From NCBI RefSeq assembly GCF_015207655.1, contig NZ_JADEWN010000005.1:62001-126000 (forward strand): a stretch of DNA of 64,000 bases, written 5' to 3'. How positions within the stretch are numbered: the first letter of the stretch is position 1; the number at the start of each line of letters is the position of its first letter. Positions 36,437 to 45,892 of the stretch are shown in pieces. Source of the stretch: Gloeocapsopsis crepidinum LEGE 06123. Lineage in GTDB: Bacteria; Cyanobacteriota; Cyanobacteriia; Cyanobacteriales; Chroococcidiopsidaceae. Made by a program: the position numbers and the translations under genes. The notes beneath the pieces were generated by a model. The model had not been told where the DNA came from, ran no database searches, and worked only from the letters and a program-made list of their open reading frames with translations.

Positions 36437-39400
36437 TTATACCCCCATACATTCTAATTTGGCAGCAATTAAAGCTTCGGTTGCTTGACTATCGAGTGGA
36501 CGTGAAAATAAGTAGCCTTGCCCAAATTGACACTTAAGTTCTTGCAGCAAATATGCTTGTTCAGATGTTTCTACACCCTCTGCAATTACGTCAATGCCTA
36601 AGTTCTCTGCTAATGCTATTACTGTGTTGACAATTTTGCTTTTTTCCCAGTCAACATGAAAGTCTTTAATGAAGGATTTATCAATCTTTAAGGTGTCAAC
36701 GGCAAAACGGTGTAGATAGCTTAGCGAAGAATACCCAGTGCCAAAATCATCAATCGATAAACCAATGCCCAACGCTTGCAATTCCTTAAGCATATTTGCA
36801 ACTAAATCAGCATTTTCTACAAGCGTACTTTCGGTAATTTCTAACTTCAAATAGCGTCCGTTAAGTCCTGTTTCTTGCAAAACTTGCTTGACTTGCATTA
36901 CCAAATCAAGTTGACGAAATTGTTTAGGCGATATATTCACACTAATTTTTAGATCAGCTGCTGATCTAAATTTTTGCTGCCATTCATGCATTTGACGACA
37001 AGCTTCGCGCAATACCCAGGCGCCAATCTGAGTAATTAAGCCAGTTTCCTCCGCTACTGGGATAAACTCTACTGGAGAAATGAATCCTCGTTCTGGGTGC
37101 TGAAGACGGATTAGTGCTTCAAAGCCAACTAACTCTCTTGTTTTTAAGTTGACAATCGGTTGATAATGTAGTCGGAATTCTTGACGTTCTATTGCTCGTC
37201 TAAGATATGTCTCCATTTGCAAAAGTGCCATCGCTTGAGCGTGCATACTCGCATCAAAAACGGCATACCGTGCTTTACCCAATCCTTTGGCACGGTACAT
37301 TGTCGTATCAGCATCTCGCAATAAATCTTCGGGTTTTTCGTAACCTGTCGTGCTAAAAGCAATTCCAATACTTGCCGAGGTAAAAACTTCGTATCCTTCG
37401 AGGTTGAAGGGTAGAGATAACGCGTTTTGAATGCGTTCGGCGATTAAAGTTGCATCTTGTACTTTGCGAATATTTTCTAGTAAAATTGTAAATTCATCTC
37501 CACCAAGACGCGCCACAATATCTTCAGGGCGCACGCACATTTCTAGACGACGAGCGATCGCGATCAGTAGGCGATCGCCAATCATGTGACCTAGACTATC
37601 GTTAACAACTTTAAATCGATCGAGATCTAAAAATAACACCGCGAAAGAATAGTCTTCTTGCTGCCTTGCCCGTCTAATGCTTTGATCTAGTTGTTCAGTA
37701 AATCGCAGTCGATTAGGCAATCCTGTGAGAGCATCGTGAAATACTTGATGTAGTAATTCTGCTTCTGTCACTTTATTTGCAGTAATATCAGCCTGCGAAC
37801 CTGCGAGGCGATAAGGTTTGCCATCGCGATTTCGTACTGCTAAGCCGCGACTGAGCATCCAGCGATAAACACCGTCTTTGTGTAAAATTCGATATTCTTG
37901 TTCTAAATGCGGTGTTTGTGCTTGCAAGTGAGATGCGATCGTTGCTTTCAATCGATCCACATCTTGTGGATGTACCAAGTTAAACCAATCTTCTACCGTG
38001 TTACCAACTTCTTTTTCTTGATAACCCAACATCGATTTCCAACGTGGAGAGAAATACACTGTATTCGTATTTAAATCCCAATCCCACAATCCATCATTAG
38101 TACCACGCGTAGCCAGCGCATACCGTTCTTCACTTTCACGCAAAGCTTCTTGAATTTCTCGGCGTTGTTCTTCAACTCCAATTGCTGCTGCAATAATCCC
38201 AATAATTTTTTTATCCGCCTCAGATAAAGTTAAATTGTACTGATATGCACACAGCGCACCAACAATCGTTTCCTTACATTTGATACCTTGACACACATAA
38301 GTTTTAGTTCCATGAGTCAGGATCTTCAAATTTGTTTTGGCAGGATGTGTATTTTGTAAATTGTGACTGACACTACTATCTTCACAGCATTGCTGAACTA
38401 ACTGATAAAAAACACTTGCTTGAGTATCTTGAGTATCTACCTCAAGCTTATTTTCTGAAATGATTTGCCATTGTCCCACCAAACAAACTTTTGCCTTTTC
38501 TAGCCGATAATAACTAGCGCTTGCTTCACCTAAAAGTTCACCACAAAGCGCAGTTAGTCGATTAATATTTGCTGTTGGGTCTGTACCAAAACTCAAAAAA
38601 CATTCGTTAATCTTCGCGAGTCTTTCTTGACTCTGCTTACGCTCTGTTATATCTTGTGCTACACAAACTATTCCTTGAAGTTTACCTTGCTGACTGTACA
38701 TGGCTGTAGCTGAAAAAGATATGGGTTTTCGTCTTCCTGTATTTGTTAACCAGTACGTTGCAAAAATTTCTATTTTACCTTTGTTTAAAATTTCTTGAAC
38801 ACTCAGTTCATCAAGCGTTTCCTCCAAAGGAAATAAACTCTTTATTGGTTTTCCAATTACCTCATCTGAGCAAACTTCTAAAATTTTAGCTGTAGCTGGA
38901 TTAATTCTAAGAATAACTAAGTTTGTATCTAAAACAATCAGAGCATCAGCCATAAATTCAATAATACTGTCTACATAAGATTTGGATACCATTGTGGTAT
39001 TCAAATCATCCAGCATTTGATTAAAAGCAGTAGCTAAAACACCTATTTCATCTTTATTTTTAATTTGTACTCTTGTAGAAGTTTCTCCCGCGCTGACTCT
39101 ATTTGCTGCTTTAGTAAGTTTCATTAGAGGCTTAGCAATTGAGCGAGAGATAAATGAGCCTAAGCCAATTGCAGAAAAAAAAGCTAATCCAGTAGAGAAG
39201 AGTATGAGAATATTAGCCTGATTGATCGCTCCTTGAACTTGTTGAACTTCAGTTAATAATTCTCCTCTGGCATCGTGGTTATATTCAACAATTAAAGGAA
39301 CTAATTCTGTTTCAAAATGCGGCTCTAGTTCTTGTTTAAAAAAAACATCAGCTATGTCAATATCTTGATAAACTAAATTAAACAAATGAAAAATATTTTT

Positions 39401-39844
39401 TTTATATCTTAAAAAAACAGACTCAATTTCTTCTAAGTATTCTATTTCTTTCTCTTCCTTTAAACGCTTTCGTACGTCTGTTGCAGCAAGTTCAATTCCT
39501 TTTGTAGTTGCTTGCTTACTTAAATCTATATAATTACTAACCGTTGCTAAATCTTGTAAAACTGTTTTTTTATATTTAAGTATTCTAATTTGAGTTTCTT
39601 CTGTATTCTCTGTGTGGTAATTAATTTTATTTTTCTCTTCTAATAAGTCCCGTAATTCTGCTTGTGTCTGTTGTAATGTTAGCGATACCTCATTTGAATT
39701 AATAAACTCTTCTATTGAACTTTTTGTTACTTGGTCAATACTATATCTAACTTTTAGATTATTTAATAAAGAAATACTACTAGTAACTCCTAATAAGAAA
39801 GCAGTACCTAAAAAAGCAAAAATTAATTTGTGCTTGAGTTTCAT
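36437..39844 (-). CDS. membrane PAS/GAF/GGDEF/EAL c-di-GMP signalling protein
   Basis: An 1135-residue protein. Transmembrane helices lie at about 8-27 and 212-234, bracketing a periplasmic helical sensor region. HAMP follows (about 235-285), then PAS (about 290-400), GAF-like (about 410-560), PAS/PAC (about 570-690, ERYALATRGTNDGLWDWD), GGDEF (about 700-860) and EAL (about 880-1125). The cyclase motif is intact (ARLGGDEFTILLENI), as are the phosphodiesterase motifs FEALIRL, EITESTLV, and SIDDFGTGYSSLSYL, so it could make or degrade c-di-GMP. Which activity dominates cannot be told from sequence. Monocistronic. Confidence 0.93.
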   Translation of the reverse strand: MKLKHKLIFAFLGTAFLLGVTSSISLLNNLKVRYSIDQVTKSSIEEFINSNEVSLTLQQTQAELRDLLEEKNKINYHTENTEETQIRILKYKKTVLQDLATVSNYIDLSKQATTKGIELAATDVRKRLKEEKEIEYLEEIESVFLRYKKNIFHLFNLVYQDIDIADVFFKQELEPHFETELVPLIVEYNHDARGELLTEVQQVQGAINQANILILFSTGLAFFSAIGLGSFISRSIAKPLMKLTKAANRVSAGETSTRVQIKNKDEIGVLATAFNQMLDDLNTTMVSKSYVDSIIEFMADALIVLDTNLVILRINPATAKILEVCSDEVIGKPIKSLFPLEETLDELSVQEILNKGKIEIFATYWLTNTGRRKPISFSATAMYSQQGKLQGIVCVAQDITERKQSQERLAKINECFLSFGTDPTANINRLTALCGELLGEASASYYRLEKAKVCLVGQWQIISENKLEVDTQDTQASVFYQLVQQCCEDSSVSHNLQNTHPAKTNLKILTHGTKTYVCQGIKCKETIVGALCAYQYNLTLSEADKKIIGIIAAAIGVEEQRREIQEALRESEERYALATRGTNDGLWDWDLNTNTVYFSPRWKSMLGYQEKEVGNTVEDWFNLVHPQDVDRLKATIASHLQAQTPHLEQEYRILHKDGVYRWMLSRGLAVRNRDGKPYRLAGSQADITANKVTEAELLHQVFHDALTGLPNRLRFTEQLDQSIRRARQQEDYSFAVLFLDLDRFKVVNDSLGHMIGDRLLIAIARRLEMCVRPEDIVARLGGDEFTILLENIRKVQDATLIAERIQNALSLPFNLEGYEVFTSASIGIAFSTTGYEKPEDLLRDADTTMYRAKGLGKARYAVFDASMHAQAMALLQMETYLRRAIERQEFRLHYQPIVNLKTRELVGFEALIRLQHPERGFISPVEFIPVAEETGLITQIGAWVLREACRQMHEWQQKFRSAADLKISVNISPKQFRQLDLVMQVKQVLQETGLNGRYLKLEITESTLVENADLVANMLKELQALGIGLSIDDFGTGYSSLSYLHRFAVDTLKIDKSFIKDFHVDWEKSKIVNTVIALAENLGIDVIAEGVETSEQAYLLQELKCQFGQGYLFSRPLDSQATEALIAAKLECMGV

Positions 39845-40725
39845 GCGGATTTTTAATTAGCAATATTTCTGTATTAAGTAGTTACTAACTACACATTTTA
39901 ATAAAAGTTAAAATAAGCAAGTAGCAAGTCAATACAAAGAAAATACTTGATTTTCAAAGTTTTGAATTAACTCCATACAATCTAGGAGATTGTCATCAGG
40001 ACACTTTTATTGCTAGGATTTTGAGTTTACTTCGTTTATAATTCGTAATTCTTGATTTTCATAATGAGCGCTATAAGTAGAGTAATGGCACCATATATAA
40101 TAATTATTTCTTGTGAACTGCAAGTTCAACGATAAAAATACTGAATTTCCAAATATTTTTTTGATTAAACTTAAGTTTAGGTGTTTGTGGTGAAATACTA
40201 GCTGAGCTATAGCAGATACAGCTAACTAATTGGGTGAAAATAAGCGTAACTTAAGGGCTGTTAGCAGTCAATAGTCAATAGTCAGTAGAGCAATAATTAA
40301 CCATTGACTATGAACTAGCACAAAATGTGTGATAAATCATTACGTTCCCCTACTTAGAGTGTTGTAATTTAACTTAAAACTCTCAGAGGTCACGAGTTAG
40401 GTATCAGAAGGCTATGTGGAGTTGAAGTTTCAAATTTACGAATATTAACCGGTTAAAGCCATTATGGCTTTAGAATGCCTAGGTCATATAAGTATTTTCC
40501 TAAAGCTATAGCAATCCTATCTAATTTATAAAAACTACTGTTTGAACGAACCTTACTACTCAGAGAAGGAAAGTGAGGGATTTTCACTCATGTTTTAAAA
40601 CTGTTATGGCGTTTGCTATTGTCAAAAAAAATTTACTGCTCCTAACCTCAGAAGCAGTACTAAACCATTCGGTTAGTGGGAGACATTAAATTAGAAGAGT
40701 TTTCTATAGGCACAAGTATAGCAAA
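39845..40725. other. intergenic region of about 880 bp
   Basis: AT-rich, with no credible ORF on either strand. It contains a tandem 'agtcaatagtcaatagtcag' segment at about 40266-40285, partly inverted at 40301 (accattgactatgaac), a TTAAAGCC-attat-GGCTTTAG hairpin near 40455-40474, and little else. No tRNA or known ncRNA is recognised. Confidence 0.5.
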
Positions 40726-41232
40726 TTACCTAAACCTCAATCCTACACCACCTTGAATCGATATAGCATTACCACCGCCATTGCGGAAAGCATCGAAGGC
40801 AATAACAGCATTACCGAAGATAACAGTATTACTATTAGGAATAACGTAGTCAATTCCTGGCTGTAGCGCAAAACTGACTTGATCTCCTACTGGAGAAGGT
40901 GTGTTGCCGTTAGCAAAAACAATTCCAGCCCCAATATAAGCATCTGTTTGCCAAGTTAATGGCACATCGTAAGAGACACTAGGAACAACTGCTGTATTCT
41001 CGCCAATAAAAGCTTGTGTCCGTAGAGAAAAAGGTGCTTCTAAGATTTTATATCGTACTGCAATGGTAGCACCTAGCTGGCGACCATCTCCAGCGGCATC
41101 TCGACTTAGTCCTACAGTTGGACCAACACCAATATAACTGCCATAAGCAGCTTGTGCCGATGCTGGTTGAGTTAAACTGCTACTCAGCGCGATCGCAGCA
41201 GTTCCAATAAAAAAATAATTTAGACGTTGCAT
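40726..41232 (-). CDS. small outer-membrane beta-barrel-like protein
   Basis: A 168-residue secreted protein of unknown function. The start is the ATG at 41232 with AGGAG 8-9 nt upstream. Residues 1-28 form a signal peptide (ending PASAQA). The rest is a series of amphipathic strands with Gly and aromatic residues (GSYIGVGPTVGLS, LGATIAVRYKI, TDAYIGAGIVFANG) ending GGVGLRFR; the terminal aromatic-X pattern is typical of small outer-membrane barrels. The leader contains ATGTGAGGAGTG, complementary to most of the Yfr1 core. No neighbour suggests a role. Confidence 0.75.
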   Translation of the reverse strand: MQRLNYFFIGTAAIALSSSLTQPASAQAAYGSYIGVGPTVGLSRDAAGDGRQLGATIAVRYKILEAPFSLRTQAFIGENTAVVPSVSYDVPLTWQTDAYIGAGIVFANGNTPSPVGDQVSFALQPGIDYVIPNSNTVIFGNAVIAFDAFRNGGGNAISIQGGVGLRFR

Positions 41233-41277
41233 TTTCAACCACTCCTCACATCAATAGGGGTCACAGATCAGGGGAGT

Positions 41278-41434
41278 CGTGAAGTGTTGAGTTATGAGTG
41301 AAGAAAATTCTTTTAATTCAAAACTAAAAATTCAAAACTCAAAACTTATCACTCATCACTCGCCCCTCGCCCCGGACTTCGTCCCGCTGGGCTTCGCCTC
41401 GCTTCGCTAACGCTAACACTCCTCACCCCTCTTT
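41278..41434. repeat. composite spacer repeat including 71-bp GC-rich element
   Basis: 'gaagtgttgagttatgagtg' and 'attcaaaactaaaaattcaa' units (as at 2103-2274) are followed by a 71-bp GC-rich element at 41361-41431. That element is the inverted near-identical copy of 15845-15915 inside the ABC ATPase gene. No gene. Confidence 0.85.
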
Positions 41435-43600
41435 CTAGGGACAACGAGGATGACGACCACCTTGAGTACAAATATACGCTAATTGTTTGGCATCTAAGTT
41501 CTGAGCATTAGCAAAGTCAACCCCCTCAACAATGGCAGAAAGCGTTGCTTCGGGAGGTGCTTGAATAAATTGCTCTTGAGATGGTGACTTGAAGAGGATA
41601 GCGCCTTGCATATCAGTTTGAATCAATTGTGCACCACGCAAATCAGCTTGCCTTAAATCCGCATTCCGTAAGTTTGTGTTTTGTAACTGTGCGTTCCGAA
41701 AATTAACACCACTTAGTCGCGAATCACTCAAGTCGGCATTTTTCAGATTAGCATGACTGAAATCAGCACCTGATAAATCAGCACCTCGCCAGTCAGACGC
41801 TGTGACGTTAGCGTATTGCATCTGTGTGCCTAAAGCATTCGTACGACTTAATCTTGCCGCTTGGAGGTTTGCACGAGATAGGTCGGTTGCTGCTAAATCA
41901 CTACCTGTCAAACTGGCGTTTTCTAAGACGACATCCCGCAGGTTAGCTCCGACAATTTGCGTACTACTAAGATTAGCACCAAACAAGTTCGCGCCTGCAA
42001 GATTGGCGCGGTTAAGAATAGCATGGGTGAGATTCACGCGATGCATTAAGATGCGGCTAAGATCAGCTTCTGTCAAGTTTGCAGCTTTTAGTTGCGTGTC
42101 ACTCAAGTCAGCAATGCGATCGTCAGTAGTATTCCAGCGGCGATCTTCACCTGCAGAACGCCACTGAGTACCGCGAAAACTTCCTTGGTTAAGATTGGCA
42201 GCACGCAGTTGAATTCCTGATAAATTGACATTATCAAGAAAGAGTGAGAAAGGCAAAGCTGAATCAGTTAAATTTTCTCCGAGAACAGTGCGGCTCAAGT
42301 CAACGCGATCTAGATTGCCACTGTAAATGATGAGTAGATTAGCGATCGCTCTTTGAGTCGCTTCTAGGCGTTGTTGATGCAATGTGAGTTCTTCTGGTTT
42401 GCTGCTATAGCGCACATAGTCTAAGGCATTAGCTAATGACTGATTAGAACGTCGCAGATGCGGTATGACCTTGAGTCCAGTGCTAGCAATTGTTTGTTGA
42501 ATCGTATCAAGAATTAAAGGATCAGTTTCTTGCCCTAAAAGATCTACGAGCATTTGTAAGGCTTGCGGATCGTCGAGCGTGCCGAGGGCTGTAATTGCTT
42601 TACGGCGCTCTTGTAAGGTAGTAGGTGCGTTATGACTTAACTTTTGGACTAATGCTAAAAACTGCTGACTATTTTGCTGTCTTAGCTGACGCTGGTTTGC
42701 TTGAGTTTGAATATAAACTTGAGTACCAACTAAAGTACCGAGTACAGCCGCCATGCTGCTTAGGGTGACAAATAGCAGCGCCACACCAGGATTTCTCCGC
42801 ATCCAACGCCACCAATAAGGTTTTTGGGGTGATTTACGGGGTGGAACAACCGTCACCATTGCCGCAGAAGGCATCAAAGGGCGTGATGCGTAAGGTGTGT
42901 ACTGAGGAATTAATGGACTTGTTGCGGGGCGTAAATTGCCAAGCAGTGCCGCATAGCTACGATTGGCGTCAACAACATATGTACCTGCCAATCGATCGTG
43001 CCAACAGCGACGGTAACGATTAAATCGAGCACTAACGCCTTCTCCTAATACTGTGATTAGCGAGAATCCTACCAACATTCCTAACGAAGGAACAGCACCG
43101 CTGTAATGCCATAAGACATAAGCAACTAGTAGTGGCGCCCAAGCACCGACGGCTTCCCTAAGTAAAGCACGTCGCATTCCTGGAGGATTTCCAGCCGCAG
43201 TCACAACCCGTACGCCAAACCAGCGTTTAGGAAGAGTGCTGCCTGTTTTAGCAAGAAGATATAGTTGCCAACTAGTGAGGACAATTGGGGCAACTAATGC
43301 ACCTGTCCACAGCCAATTTGTTAATGGGGCAATTTGTTGAGTGCGGCGATCAGCAGGAAGCGCTAACGTTGTTGCGATCACTTCTTTTGCAGTTGCTAAT
43401 AATGGATTGATTGGTTGCGTTCCTTCAGTATGTAATTGAGTATAAACTCCCAACCCAAAAGGAACTACAGCACTGGTAATAATTAAAGATACTTCGACTG
43501 TCCAAGCCGCAAAGCGCCTCGTCACTAGGGGCAAAGATTTAGATTCTTGCCCCACACGGCGATCGCGATTGACACTTCTCCTCACAGTTGAGTTCGCCAT
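41435..43600 (-). CDS. RDD-family membrane protein with pentapeptide repeats
   Basis: A 721-residue protein. The start is the ATG at 43600 (MANSTVRRSVNRDRRV) with AAGG upstream; an earlier frame start at 43648 adds residues of no known similarity. The N-terminal RDD domain (about 30-190) has RRFAAWTVEVSLI, PKRWFGVRVV and RRCWHDRLAGT plus several membrane helices. Another membrane helix at about 265-290 is followed by a helical region with a HEAT-like motif (RRKAITALGTLDDPQAL). From about 440 to 690 run A(D/N)LxX pentapeptide repeats, forming a right-handed quadrilateral helix. Role unknown; a membrane-anchored scaffold is plausible. It starts 58 bp after a small membrane protein gene on the same strand. 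Confidence 0.88.
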   Translation of the reverse strand: MANSTVRRSVNRDRRVGQESKSLPLVTRRFAAWTVEVSLIITSAVVPFGLGVYTQLHTEGTQPINPLLATAKEVIATTLALPADRRTQQIAPLTNWLWTGALVAPIVLTSWQLYLLAKTGSTLPKRWFGVRVVTAAGNPPGMRRALLREAVGAWAPLLVAYVLWHYSGAVPSLGMLVGFSLITVLGEGVSARFNRYRRCWHDRLAGTYVVDANRSYAALLGNLRPATSPLIPQYTPYASRPLMPSAAMVTVVPPRKSPQKPYWWRWMRRNPGVALLFVTLSSMAAVLGTLVGTQVYIQTQANQRQLRQQNSQQFLALVQKLSHNAPTTLQERRKAITALGTLDDPQALQMLVDLLGQETDPLILDTIQQTIASTGLKVIPHLRRSNQSLANALDYVRYSSKPEELTLHQQRLEATQRAIANLLIIYSGNLDRVDLSRTVLGENLTDSALPFSLFLDNVNLSGIQLRAANLNQGSFRGTQWRSAGEDRRWNTTDDRIADLSDTQLKAANLTEADLSRILMHRVNLTHAILNRANLAGANLFGANLSSTQIVGANLRDVVLENASLTGSDLAATDLSRANLQAARLSRTNALGTQMQYANVTASDWRGADLSGADFSHANLKNADLSDSRLSGVNFRNAQLQNTNLRNADLRQADLRGAQLIQTDMQGAILFKSPSQEQFIQAPPEATLSAIVEGVDFANAQNLDAKQLAYICTQGGRHPRCP

Positions 43601-43658
43601 CACACCTTCCCTTTTGATATTTTGTTTAACACCGCAGCGATCGCACACACAAATCTAA

Positions 43659-44000
43659 TCAGCTTTTATCCGAGGTACGAGTCAACAGAAACCGATACCC
43701 AAAGTACATTAGCACTGCCAAAAATGCCAAACTGATTACAGTAGCAACAATTCTGAGTACTACGCGTAAAATAGCAAGTCCAACTACGAATGCTACAGCA
43801 ACAACAATCAGTTTTCCTACATTTGATAAGCCTTTGAACCAATTGACAAATCGATACAGTACTGTAGGCACAGAAGATTGATCGGTCGGCGCTACAGGCT
43901 GTTGAGGTTGAGCAACAACAGGAGGTGAGGTGGGAGTGGTTATTTCTGCCTCTAATTGTTGCAATCGTTGTTCTAATTCTTGATCTGGTTGAGAGTTCAT
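43659..44000 (-). CDS. small membrane protein with coiled coil
   Basis: A 113-residue protein of unknown function. A short coiled coil (residues 5-20, DQELEQRLQQLEAEI) and a Pro/Gln linker lead to an amphipathic segment (VLYRFVNWFKGLSNVGK) and two close transmembrane helices (about 62-80 and 83-104). It precedes the RDD/pentapeptide gene by 58 bp on the same strand and is likely cotranscribed with it. Confidence 0.7.
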   Translation of the reverse strand: MNSQPDQELEQRLQQLEAEITTPTSPPVVAQPQQPVAPTDQSSVPTVLYRFVNWFKGLSNVGKLIVVAVAFVVGLAILRVVLRIVATVISLAFLAVLMYFGYRFLLTRTSDKS

Positions 44001-44306
44001 TTTAATTCAGGCTGCACTTTGGCATGATGTTAAACGAAAGATCGTGCTTCGGCAAACAATTCTGTTTTAGCGACATCTTAGCGAAACTTAGGCTTTTACA
44101 GACAACAATTACTACGTAAAAGCAAACTAATTTCACACAAAAAATTCTGTTGTTATTTTGGCTACTTGAGAAAGTGGCATAAAGAGACTCATAAACTTTT
44201 TTTGCTCTTCTAGAATGAAGTAACAAAAGGAACTAGGGTAAATACCCAATCGTCCTTGAAAGTAAAGCAAGACACATTGCGGGGAAACAATCGGAGCAAA
44301 ATTAAG
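44001..44306. other. divergent spacer, nothing recognised
   Basis: About 300 bp of AT-rich sequence between a minus-strand and a plus-strand gene. Presumably it carries both promoters; no ORF, RNA or repeat family was recognised. Confidence 0.45.
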
Positions 44307-44738
44307 ATGAAAACGCGCATAAATTGGTTGGTTGTTTCCACAGTGCTAGCCACAAATTTAATCGCTACTGCTGCAATGGCAAATGCACCTGTAGTACGAA
44401 TTTCACCCAATTTTCAGCCAGACCCAATTGTTGTGCAAGGGACTTCTGGAGGAGCCAAAAATAGCAACTGCGGTAACATCGCTGGTGCACCAAATCAAGT
44501 TATCCAGGTAACAAAACCACTACCGTACTTACAACTACAAGTCAAAAGCGAAGGACAACCTACCTTATTAATCGAAGGACCAGGAGGACGTTTCTGCGTA
44601 CTAGCAGATCGCTTTTCTGGCGGTAGTGCTCAAATTTCGGGCTTTTGGCAGCCTGGTAGATACTCGCTGTACATCGGTGAAAGATCCCAAGGAAGACATC
44701 CTTATACGTTATCTATCTCTCAAAAGAAATCTCCGTAA
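44307..44738 (+). CDS. secreted hypothetical protein
   Basis: A 143-residue protein; the start is the ATG at 44307 (MKTRINWLVVSTVLATNLIA), which opens a clear signal peptide ending near AAMANA. The mature part contains RISPNFQPDPIVVQGTSGG, SNCGNIAGAPNQVIQV, and WQPGRYSLYIGERSQGRHPYTL, resembling the pre-peptidase-like beta-sandwich proteins common in cyanobacteria. Two Cys residues (NCGN and RFCV) could pair in the periplasm. Function unknown. Confidence 0.75.
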   Translation: MKTRINWLVVSTVLATNLIATAAMANAPVVRISPNFQPDPIVVQGTSGGAKNSNCGNIAGAPNQVIQVTKPLPYLQLQVKSEGQPTLLIEGPGGRFCVLADRFSGGSAQISGFWQPGRYSLYIGERSQGRHPYTLSISQKKSP

Positions 44739-44782
44739 ATAGAAAAAAGCGCGATCGCACTTTACGGAAGTGCTAATACGTT

Positions 44783-45157
44783 TCACTCTTCAATACGTTG
44801 ACCTTCAACTTCAACTGCTTGTACTTCTATAGTTCCAGGAGGTGTCAAGCGTTGAAAATGACCCTGTTCAATTTTTAGTGGTTCGCCACAGTTGGGACAC
44901 TGTAACTCAGTTTTATTTAACCCTGTAAATTCGTAACGACAAACAGGACACTTATCTTGCACTAAGTTACGTTGTAGCCACCAACGAAAACAAAAAAAAG
45001 CAACAACTGGTGCAAGTAACAGCAGCCCAAATAAAATTAAAAAAGAGTTCACTAACCAGCCTAAGCCCACTGCTCCTAACAGCCAAACAACTGCAAATAT
45101 AGCAAGCCAACGGGCTAAGTTACCTAAAGTAAATTGTAGTGATGAGTTTAATCGCAT
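44783..45157 (-). CDS. membrane protein with zinc ribbon
   Basis: A 124-residue protein with two transmembrane helices (about 15-35 and 38-58). A C4 zinc-ribbon follows, CPVCRYEF...LQCPNCGEPL (about 75-100), facing the cytoplasm or lumen. The tail is acidic (VEVEGQRIEE). No enzymatic motif is present. It resembles conserved cyanobacterial hypothetical proteins found near petBD; a role in membrane protein assembly would be speculation. Confidence 0.75.
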   Translation of the reverse strand: MRLNSSLQFTLGNLARWLAIFAVVWLLGAVGLGWLVNSFLILFGLLLLAPVVAFFCFRWWLQRNLVQDKCPVCRYEFTGLNKTELQCPNCGEPLKIEQGHFQRLTPPGTIEVQAVEVEGQRIEE

Positions 45158-45228
45158 TTTTTTATCCGGCTCTGTTTCTAGGATAGCTAGTTCTTGCAGA
45201 TGGTCAACTTAACTACCTAGAATAAATA

Positions 45229-45287
45229 ACGCCTGTAAATTTTTCTACTTCAGTACTTTAAGCACAGGAGAAGAAACTACAGGCGTT
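45229..45287 (-). terminator. candidate terminator downstream of petD
   Basis: A long inverted repeat, AACGCCTGTA (45229-45238) with TACAGGCGTT (45278-45287), separated by 39 nt and followed on the minus strand by TATTTATT. It lies about 20 bp past the petD stop. The weak T-tract and long loop leave it uncertain. Confidence 0.5.
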
Positions 45288-45307
45288 GAATTGAGTGCTC
45301 GGCTAGT

Positions 45308-45790
45308 TTAGAACAAACCTAATGTAAAAGATTTATCAATAGGGAATGCAGCACCAATACCGAGCCAAAGCGTAACCAAAGTACCAATCATAAATACAGT
45401 GGTTGCGACTGGACGACGGAAGGGATTTTGAAATTTATTTACGTTCTCAATAAACGGTACTAGAATCAAGCCCAATGGTACGGCAGCCATCGCCAATACA
45501 CCTAGTAGTTTATTCGGAACAGAGCGGAGAATTTGAAATACAGGATATAAGTACCACTCAGGTAGAATTTCTAGCGGTGTCGCAAAGGGATTCGCTGGTT
45601 CTCCTGTCATGACTGGATCTAAAACAGCAAGCGCAACGATGCAAGCGCCAGTTCCCAAGATGACGACGGGGAAGATGTACAGTAAATCGTTAGGCCAAGC
45701 AGGTTCGCCATAGTAGTTATGACCCATGCCCTTGGCTAGTTTTTCGCGTAACTTTGGATCGCTCAGATCCGGTTTTTTCAATGTTCCCAT
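45308..45790 (-). CDS. petD: cytochrome b6-f complex subunit IV
   Basis: A 160-residue subunit IV, equivalent to the C-terminal half of mitochondrial cytochrome b. It starts [20 protein letters not shown], with [19 protein letters not shown] and the quinol-site PEWY motif ([17 protein letters not shown]). Three transmembrane helices are visible. It lies 102 bp downstream of petB on the same strand, the standard cyanobacterial order. Confidence 0.97.
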   Translation of the reverse strand: MGTLKKPDLSDPKLREKLAKGMGHNYYGEPAWPNDLLYIFPVVILGTGACIVALAVLDPVMTGEPANPFATPLEILPEWYLYPVFQILRSVPNKLLGVLAMAAVPLGLILVPFIENVNKFQNPFRRPVATTVFMIGTLVTLWLGIGAAFPIDKSFTLGLF

Positions 45791-45892
45791 TGTCTAAAGT
45801 GCTCTCCTTTATCGGTGAGTCAAATAATTTATTTTAGATTTTGCGCATCGACAGCGGCAAACGCAGGGTTTACCGCTAGCTTGTCGCTATGA

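Noticed and set aside
41411-41426. Yfr1 small RNA itself (ACTCCTCAC core)
   Set aside because: The sequence continues CCCTC rather than the AC of the core, and it lies in a dispersed repeat with no flanking Yfr1 stems.
41600-42250. Short periodic DNA repeats
   Set aside because: They are the pentapeptide-repeat coding region, not a regulatory or CRISPR array.
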